Positions 34,681 to 64,000 of a stretch of DNA of 64,000 bases are shown one piece after another (position 1 is the stretch's first letter; every line of letters begins with the position of its first letter). The notes beneath the pieces were generated by a model that saw only the letters and a program-made list of their open reading frames with translations, was not told where the DNA came from and searched no databases. The position numbers and the translations under genes are program-made. This DNA comes from Ecdyonurus torrentis (Eukaryota; Arthropoda; Insecta; Ephemeroptera; Heptageniidae), in NCBI GenBank assembly GCA_949318235.1, contig OX439131.1:46387746-46451745 (forward strand), written 5' to 3'.

Positions 34681-35535
34681 ACTTAAAGTCGGCCTCAAAA
34701 CAGTACGTTGCTTCTTTATTATAAGTCAAATATACAATACAGTAAATTGACTTAATCTTTCAATATGTATAGAACAATAAGCATTAAGCACCGAATAACA
34801 TTATATGGTGGCGATACAATTTCAAAAAACAGTGTTATAAAAAAACAAAAAAACAATTCATTATAATAGTTTTTGGCAAAAATGACCAAGAGAAACAAAG
34901 AGAGAAAGTTTAAGATAAATTTTTGAGTTCCATAGAGCGCCATAGTATTAATTTTGAGTGTTCTAGAAATTGAAGAAAAAAAAATGTAGACACTAAATGA
35001 CGCAAAATGTAAGACACTAGAACGCCAAAAGTTATGTCAAACTTACTCTTGATCATTTTTTTCCTATATATAAAACCAGACTGTTTTTTTATATTTTATA
35101 TAATATTTAGTGCATTTAGTGTTAAAATTATCTTATATATAGGTGACGCTTATTGTTACAAATTATAACATTTTAAAGATAAATTGAAATATTGTTCTGT
35201 CTCGTGTTCCTATAACTATACTTTCCTTCAAACTGTCGTTATACTAAAATCTTCTTATTTTCCTTCTTTCTTAGGTATTATTAAAATTGATTTCAAGGCT
35301 GAAAGTATGTATGTATAAAGAAAAACTTTAATTTAATAAACAATTATTTCTTGTACTTGGTATCAGTTATTTATACATTTAAGTGAATACAATAATAAAA
35401 TACATCTAATTTATAATTTTTCTCGTTTTATTGTACCATATTATCAATTTTATTTTTCGTATAACTTTATTACAGCAATACAACTAAAATTAAATTTGAG
35501 CTCGTTTGGCTGTTTCGTATATAACTCTGCATGTA
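34681..35535. other. Intergenic AT-rich sequence
   Basis: No gene or bounded element is recognised. Confidence 0.5.
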
Positions 35536-35537
35536 CA

Positions 35538-35604
35538 CATTCATTCATTCATTCATTCATTCATTCATTCATTCATTCATTCATTCATTCATTCATTCAT
35601 TCAT

Positions 35605-35660
<56 letters not shown>

Positions 35661-35661
35661 T
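35538..35661. repeat. (CATT)n(CTTT)n compound microsatellite
   Basis: Tetranucleotide CATT run passes to CTTT. Confidence 0.96.
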
Positions 35662-35799
35662 CGTTCATACATTGTCATCCTAATAGTTATGCTATATAAC
35701 ATAGTGTTTAGTTATAATTTTGTGTATTATAGGTTATGCTGTATTGAACAAACTGTGCTGAAGATGGGCTATATAACAATTATTATCTATTTATTTTGT

Positions 35800-35880
35800 C
35801 AGTGTTACATGCATTCCATGACGATGCATATATCATTATCAGGACTCGGGTGGTGCAAGATTGATGTGAATTTGAATAAG
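35800..35880 (+). mobile_element. SINE fragment related to 28,400-28,470
   Basis: TTACATGCATTCCATGACGA, GACTCGGGTGGTGCAAGATTG match the SINE body with a few changes. Confidence 0.55.
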
Positions 35881-35940
35881 ATGGTTCTAAGCCAACCTAG
35901 TGATAACTTTAATCTAAGCTCCCTCCCCAAGAACCAATAA

Positions 35941-37540
35941 TCAGTCTGTTATAACCTAAAAAAAAGAAAAGAATAATAAAAAAAGAACTCAATGTAAAAA
36001 ATATTTATATAATATATTTATGAATTGTTATTTTTCGTATAAAAGAACAAAAACAAACAAACTAGGATATGCTGCATGCATTGGCATTTCTTCCTTCTAT
36101 TATCGATGTTACTTTTTGCTCCAATATGGCATCAAAGCGCAAGCTCAAATGAATGACAAGTCATACAGTTCAATGTCAAAGTAAAATTTACATTTAAGTT
36201 ATATCACATAATGATGATAAAACTAATCATTATAATATTAATAATAAAAAAAGACATAATTTTATAATCATGTTAGCTTTTCGATCATTCGCATTATAAA
36301 ACAATACTTTAACCTTAACTGCAGAGATATTATATGTGGAAAAATCACATCTTAATATGAATTTAACGAGGATGGGAAAAAAAATGCAGGACCTTGTATA
36401 CATAATATATTTTCCGAAAGCTCAAATCAACTACCACGACCATGTTTGCATTTTTTTTTTTTTTTTTTTTTTTTTAGATTAAAGGACAACATCATAATAA
36501 AAATAAAGCCTTCTTTACACATTTTAAATATAATTTTGTTATATATTTTTCATTGATTTTAAATCAATTAATTTCTTTTAATTTTTTATTCCCTTTAAAA
36601 TTTAAATGCATCCCTAATATCTAATCTCACAAACTGAACGGTCACCAAATATAAAATTAACATAATTAAGCAAAGATGAAATATTAATTAAATGTTTGGT
36701 TATGCAAATAAATGCAAACACGATCAAAATAATTAAGTTATTCTACTTTAAAGATAACATTTATGTGAAAATTCAAACTTTTAAGTTTTAACTTTTTAAC
36801 TTTTAAAACCTTTTTTTTTTTTTAAATAAAAATATTATTAAAACTTACTCTGGAATACAAAATCTGTTTCACATTCATTCATTTTCAATTATAGTCTTTC
36901 TTTTATTTTGTAGAATATAAATAATTTAGAAAGAATCATTGAGAAGTTAAAAGTTCCTCTTTTCTCTTTTGACTATTTCCACAACAACAACACCAAATAA
37001 GAACACATTTAAAGTAAATTGAATTTGATTTTAACAGAGAAATTAATTTATATGTATCAACTATCAGTGGGTAGGTGGGTGGGTACGTATCACAACAATA
37101 TAGTCCAAGCGGAACCATATTTATACGCATGACGTCACTTCCACCTTAATGTGAGTCTATCTTGTTGCACCAGAACCTGCTCTCTATAACAACTGCGTAA
37201 TAAATTCTCGATGTGCATTAAAATTTTTGCAATGTTGCAAATATTTAGTGGATAAAATTAATTTTTCAAATGTAAGAAAACATCGAGTAAATAATTCGAT
37301 GCCTAAGTTTGCAACCATGCAAAATTATGTAATGAAATTTGTGAATCACTTAATTTGTATTTTGAAATAAAGTATAATTGTAATGCTAAGAAAACATTTG
37401 ATATGATAATATTGATATTTTGTAAATAGTTAAATAATTATGTTTCACAGTATAACAGTGTTAAATTATGTCATATAGTTGCTATAATTTATATAAGGTA
37501 CAATTTATGTTGCTGAAATTAAGTTAGCATAATAATGAAG
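35941..37540. other. Intergenic AT-rich sequence
   Basis: Poly(T) at 36,452-36,475 and otherwise no recognisable gene or element. Confidence 0.5.
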
Positions 37541-37554
37541 AAGAACACGAAATT

Positions 37555-37725
37555 TTTGCGCGGGTATTTTTATCTCATATCTTAAAAGAGGACATTGTCT
37601 TGAATCGATTAATACTTTTTTTATTATTATTTTTATTTATTTTTGACAATCAAAAAATGACGAAAATTATAAATTCGCATATCCGATTCAGGACCAGGAC
37701 ATCATCTTTTAAAAAATGCAATTAA
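37555..37725. repeat. ACATTGTCCTGAATCGAT foldback repeat, copy
   Basis: CTTAAAAGAGGACATTGTCT and its inverse AGGACATCATCTTTTAAAA. Related copies lie inside the hAT at about 18,650-18,910 and at 41,325-41,610. Confidence 0.6.
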
Positions 37726-37809
37726 ATTAACCTAACTTTTTTTAAAGTATTTTTTCATTATACGTAATAATGCGTATTGAATAATGTGCGCAGTTTAAAA
37801 TTTTTTATA

Positions 37810-38015
37810 CACGCATGGAAAAAATGATTTACATAATTTATGCTGCATTGAACAATTCCTATATTATAGAGCAACATAATTTGTAATAACATAAGTAATT
37901 ATATGCTGAACATTTTTACTATATACTATGTAGTATTATCACTAAATAATACAGCATAAATTATGAAGTTATGCATAAATGTTAACCCATTTTTATGCCA
38001 CACGTTTTTACGTAT
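37810..38015. repeat. AGCATAA/TTATGCT word-repeat element, copy 4
   Basis: ACATAATTTATGCTGCATTG, GTAATTATATGCTGAAC and ACAGCATAAATTATGAAG match copy 3. Edges are CACGCATGGAAAAAA and a GCCACACG-like right side. Confidence 0.6.
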
Positions 38016-38019
38016 TTAT

Positions 38020-38390
38020 TATTAAATAGGTTTGAATGATATTGAATACTATTCAACGCAATTCACTATAATATTTAAAACAATATTAAACGTTATTAAA
38101 TGAAATCCAATAGTTTTGAATGTGCGGTATAGCATTTTCAAAATTAAATGTTAATAAATAGTTTTGAATGAAATCCAATGTAAAACACATTTGGATACAA
38201 CTCCATGCTTTCAAATGGTATTTTACGCAAGATATTACAACAATATTTAATGAGTTTATATAATATTGAATGGTTTTAAATTTTTTTGTACTATATCCAA
38301 AAGTATCCAAAACACTGCTGAAAGGGGCCAAAATGCTATGATTTTGAATGCAGCATTTATTTTTATTTAAAAGCATATTGGTTTTTTCTC
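38020..38390. repeat. TTGAAT/ATTCAA word-repeat block
   Basis: Words TTTGAATG, ATTGAATA, ATTCAACG, TTTTGAATG recur every 15-30 bp, in the same style as other word-repeat transposon ends here. Confidence 0.4.
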
Positions 38391-38394
38391 GTGG

Positions 38395-39310
38395 GCTGGA
38401 GGATTTTAAGGGTTCCACCCCTGCGCGAATAAAAATTCTCCAATTTTAGTGAAATCAATGTTGGTACTGGGCTAACTTTGAACCTACTTAGATGATGGTG
38501 ACCACCAACAATAGTTAAAATAACCCCTGGAGGATGGATTGCACTGAATTTAGAAAATTTTGGTTTGCAGGGGTGGCACCCTTAAAATCCTCCAGAGGTC
38601 AATTTTACAATTTTATGTGGTCACCATCGTCTTAGTTTGTTCAAGTTACCCCAGTACCAACGCTGATTGCACTAAAATCGGAGAATTTTTGTTCGCAGGG
38701 GTGGCACCCTTAAATCCTCCAGGGGTCAATTTATCACTTTTTGGTGGTCACCATCGTCTTAGTCAGTTCAAGTTACCCCAGTACCAACGCTGATTGCACT
38801 AAAATCGGAGAATTTTTGTTCGCAGGGGTGGCACCCTTAAATCCTCCAGGGGTCAATTTTACAATTTTATGTGGTCACCATCGTCTTAGTTTGTTCAAGT
38901 TACCCCAGTACCAACGCTGATTGCACTAAAATCGGAGAATTTTTGTTCGCAGGGGTGGCACCCTTAAATCCTCCAGGGGTCAATTTATCACTTTTTGGTG
39001 GTCACCATCGTCTTAGTCAGTTCAAGTTACCCCAGTACCAACGCTGATTGCACTAAAATTGGAGAATTTTTGTTCGCAGGGGTGGCACCCTTAAATCCTC
39101 CAGGGGTCAATTTTACAATTTTTGGTGGTCACCAGCGTCTTAGTCAGTTCAAGTTACCCCAGTACCAACGTGGATTGCACTGAAATCAGAAAACTTTAAT
39201 TCGCAGGGGTGGCACCCTTAAATCCTCCAGGGGTCAATTTTATAATTTTTGGTGGTCACCATCGTCTTTGTAGGGTCAATTAACCCCGGTAACGCCGTTG
39301 GTTGCGTCAA
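38395..39310. repeat. Minisatellite of about 125 bp related to that at 21.4-23.1 kb
   Basis: The unit has GCAGGGGTGGCACCCTTAAA, TCCTCCAGGGGTCAATTT, GGTCACCATCGTCTTAGT, CAAGTTACCCCAGTACCAAC and TGATTGCACTAAAATCGGAG. About seven copies. The same blocks, diverged, build the foldback minisatellite. Confidence 0.92.
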
Positions 39311-39906
39311 AATCGGAGAACTTCTATATCGTTATTGAACAACCCTGAAACACCCCTTAAGGGTTGAAAATTAAATATTTAGACCCTTGTTCAGCATCCT
39401 CATTTGTTGGACCACCATATGTGCTCATTTAATTAACATCCACCCCGGGGTTTGTTTTTTATTAAAAGTTCCTCCTTGCACCTTCAAAACTCAAATGGTG
39501 GCAAATGCGACCCTATTCAACCCCTTAAATAAGGTCGAAGTGGGCAAATTCAGGGGTTGAAAACGTCAGAAATTAAAAGGGCAAGAGTTGTACTTAAGAT
39601 CCTGCAAGTTTCATGACCCTGGCTTAATTTTAACTAGGTCAAATAAAATGGTCCTTAGGGTCATAATTGACATGCTTTGTATTGCTATATACAGGCTTCT
39701 TGCCACTATTTGAGATTTTTGATCACGAGGGGGCGCGGTCGTGTCGGATTCGAAAAGGCCCACTGCGCAGAATTAAATGACGTCATATGATCAAATCCAG
39801 CTGACATTGGCTGATATGGCACAGAAATGCGCCACAAAATTTTTTGACGGCCTAAAAAATGGGTTTTCAAGACATAACTAGATAAAATATCGTAATTTTA
39901 AAAAGA
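39311..39906. other. SNX25-like upstream region
   Basis: 39,330-39,600 resembles the outer flank of the 21-23 kb arms (CACCCCTTAAGGGTTG-type text). 39,690-39,906 should hold the 5'UTR and promoter of the next gene; no TATA box is evident. Confidence 0.35.
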
Positions 39907-62372
<22,466 letters not shown>

Positions 62373-62484
62373 GTAAGTTCATTGTCGTCGTAATGTCAGC
62401 TCTGCTTATGTGTGCCAGTCTATTTTATAATCTGGTCCCGTATATTACAAGTTTACATGCACACATTTTTAATGGAACAAAATT

Positions 62485-62790
62485 CTATCCGAGGCCGTGG
62501 CGCAGTGGTAGCGTGTCTGCTTCGTGTGCGAAGGGTCACTGGTTCGACTCCCAGGCTGTGCGGCTTTTACAAGGCCGTGTATGCTGGCGGAGTGCACTTG
62601 TGATCTTTGCATATGAGGTTGATGCGTGTGCTATTGTGTCATGAGTCATCGGTAGGAGAGGTGTGTATGCCTGTGTGTATGCATGTCTTCGATCGTCCTG
62701 ATGTAGGCAGTAGTGACCCTACATCACGCAATAGAGAGAATCTCGGGACGGTTCACCATTTCACTCATATTTCCTGCCTATCCATTCATC
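62485..62790 (+). mobile_element. tRNA-derived SINE
   Basis: The head GAGGCCGTGGCGCAGTGGTA has box A (TGGCGCAGTGG) and GGTTCGACTCC is a good box B at about 62,539. A tRNA-like fold with a TGT anticodon position is partly possible, but the anticodon and acceptor stems are imperfect. A body of about 230 bp follows, so I call a SINE, not a tRNA gene. Confidence 0.75.
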
Positions 62791-62799
62791 ATCACCTAT

Positions 62800-63600
62800 A
62801 ACCAAACTTGCTGTAGACTAGGTAAATATAAGAGCCCTAGATAACACAAGAACAATTTGCAACCAAGGTTGACTGGACACAAAATGTGTATGGATTCTCA
62901 GAGTCTTTTCCAGTAACCTCATGGGGTATTAGCTTCTCTTCTGTATAGCCCATGAAAGATTGTATAATTACAATCACAATATTATATTATTAAAATTCTT
63001 TAATTTATGCACATAATTTTCAATATTATTAAATCACTTTAAACTTTAAAATGAAAAGAACAAAAGTGCAATACATTCATAAAAGTCAGTCAGTAAAGAT
63101 CATGATTAAAAATTATAATTAAATTAGAGAAATAATTAACTTGTGTGTATAAGAATCGGGGTAAATAAAATGAAACTTTTATTATTATTTACTTATTAAT
63201 TTGAAATAAATTTGTTTGTACTCTCAACCTAATTAACTTTTTGCGCAATTCTTCACAGAAAAAGAATTTGCTTGTGACTACTCTTCTCTTTACTTTGGGC
63301 CATAAAAAAAAAAGAAGCAATAACGATAATGATGTATACAACTTTAATTTTGTACAAAAATGAATCTAGAGAAATTGGGATTAAAAGTCGCCTTTTTCCA
63401 TTAAGGTTGTTAATTAAGAATTGAAAATCTTTCTCTTAATTTGTAGTACAGCAGATTAAAATAATAATAATAAATTTGAGGGTTTTAAAAATTTTGATTA
63501 TTTTTGTTGTCTTCACGCATTACAGTCCTTTCCATGGAAGGGACTCTTAAATAAAATTATGAAATAGAAGCATCATATTACATGCATAATAATAGGCCTA
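62800..63600. other. SNX25-like intron 17, AT-rich
   Basis: No exon or bounded element is recognised. Confidence 0.5.
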
Positions 63601-63721
63601 TATTTTGCAGTGCGTATATATAATATGAATTTACCAATTTTGTGCTCATTTTTAAATCATAGCATCACCTGATATTTTGTAATTGTATTTCAGCTTGGAT
63701 TTCTATAAAAGTCAACACCAT

Positions 63722-63890
63722 ATATCGCTGTTGTTCCGCTATATTGGCCGATGTCCACTTGACCTTGAAAAATATTTTTTGCTGCAAATAACCTGAAATG
63801 AGAAAATTCAAAATCTGGGGTTGATCCGATGATTTTTATTTTTTCAAGTTCAAGTGGACATCGGCCAATAGAGTGGAACAACAGCGATAT
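63722..63890. mobile_element. Foldback MITE with ATATCGCTGTTGTTCC ends
   Basis: ATATCGCTGTTGTTCCGCTA, TTGGCCGATGTCCACTTGA at left; inverse TCAAGTGGACATCGGCCAAT and GGAACAACAGCGATAT at right. The minus-strand frame here is a by-product. Confidence 0.85.
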
Positions 63891-63908
63891 GTGAGCTCTA
63901 ATTATCAT

Positions 63909-64000
63909 AGGCCGAAAATGACACATTTTGCCAGTTTAAAAATACTTGGTAATATTTTTGAGAGCATTGATGCTGTTAACAGGTTGAATTAGTTTTTCAA
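63909..64000. repeat. Dispersed repeat shared with 27,429-27,520
   Basis: CCAGTTTAAAAATACTTGGT and ATATTTTTGAGAGCATTGAT. It continues past the window. Confidence 0.7.

Noticed and set aside
62490..62565. Functional tRNA gene (TGT anticodon)
   Set aside because: Acceptor and anticodon stems are imperfect and a SINE body follows.

Overview
This is eukaryotic (metazoan) genomic DNA, AT-rich and dense in microsatellites. It carries two multi-exon, GT-AG spliced, plus-strand protein genes of animal families, embedded in non-coding DNA made largely of transposable elements. The lineage cannot be fixed from sequence alone. An invertebrate with large repeat-filled introns fits; a decapod crustacean or another marine invertebrate is a guess.

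Gene 1 (4,886-33,985, +) is a complete FAXDC2-like fatty-acid/sterol hydroxylase: six exons, 317 residues, three histidine boxes and a poly(A) signal at 34,022. Intron 3 (6,387-31,346, about 25 kb) is a nested transposon graveyard. Gene 2 (39,907 to beyond 62,372, +) is a SNX25/Snazarus-type sorting nexin: 17 exons, 944 residues, with N-terminal membrane segments, PXA, RGS, coiled-coil, PX and nexin-C regions. Its last exon lies past the window. The two genes are in tandem; nothing suggests they work together beyond both concerning membranes and lipids.

Repeats by region: 1-4.8 kb, upstream AT-rich DNA with a TTAA-flanked foldback MITE. 5.0-5.65 kb, a FAXDC2 intron made almost wholly of (TTTA)n and (CTCA)n. 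7.0-14.8 kb, transposons whose ends carry arrays of short palindromic words (TTGGAATGCATTCCAA, CAAGATCTTG) and a 1.46-kb foldback. 15.0-23.8 kb, a long foldback element with a 7-bp target duplication, split by a 5.7-kb second transposon that itself hosts three or more smaller elements, one a hAT with a perfect 8-bp target duplication. 24.4-29.6 kb, MITEs, another hAT, a truncated RTE LINE, and two tRNA-derived SINEs, one ending in the RTE tail and one cut at its B box by a MITE. 38.4-39.3 kb, a minisatellite related to that of the big foldback. 47.2-50.6 kb, a full-length RTE LINE with an intact 1,050-codon EN-RT ORF and a 13-bp target duplication.

The most notable find is a set of hammerhead self-cleaving ribozyme motifs in SNX25 introns. 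At 45,353-45,419 (minus strand) there is an apparently complete type I hammerhead (CTGATGA, 4-bp stem II, GAAA, GTC cleavage triplet, paired stem I), downstream of a TATA box and a CCAAT box on the same strand. At 51.85-55.62 kb a 770-bp unit occurs five times, three in one orientation and two inverted, almost without differences. Each unit carries a second, divergent hammerhead core. This organisation resembles retrozymes or Penelope-like-element pseudo-LTRs and merits testing.
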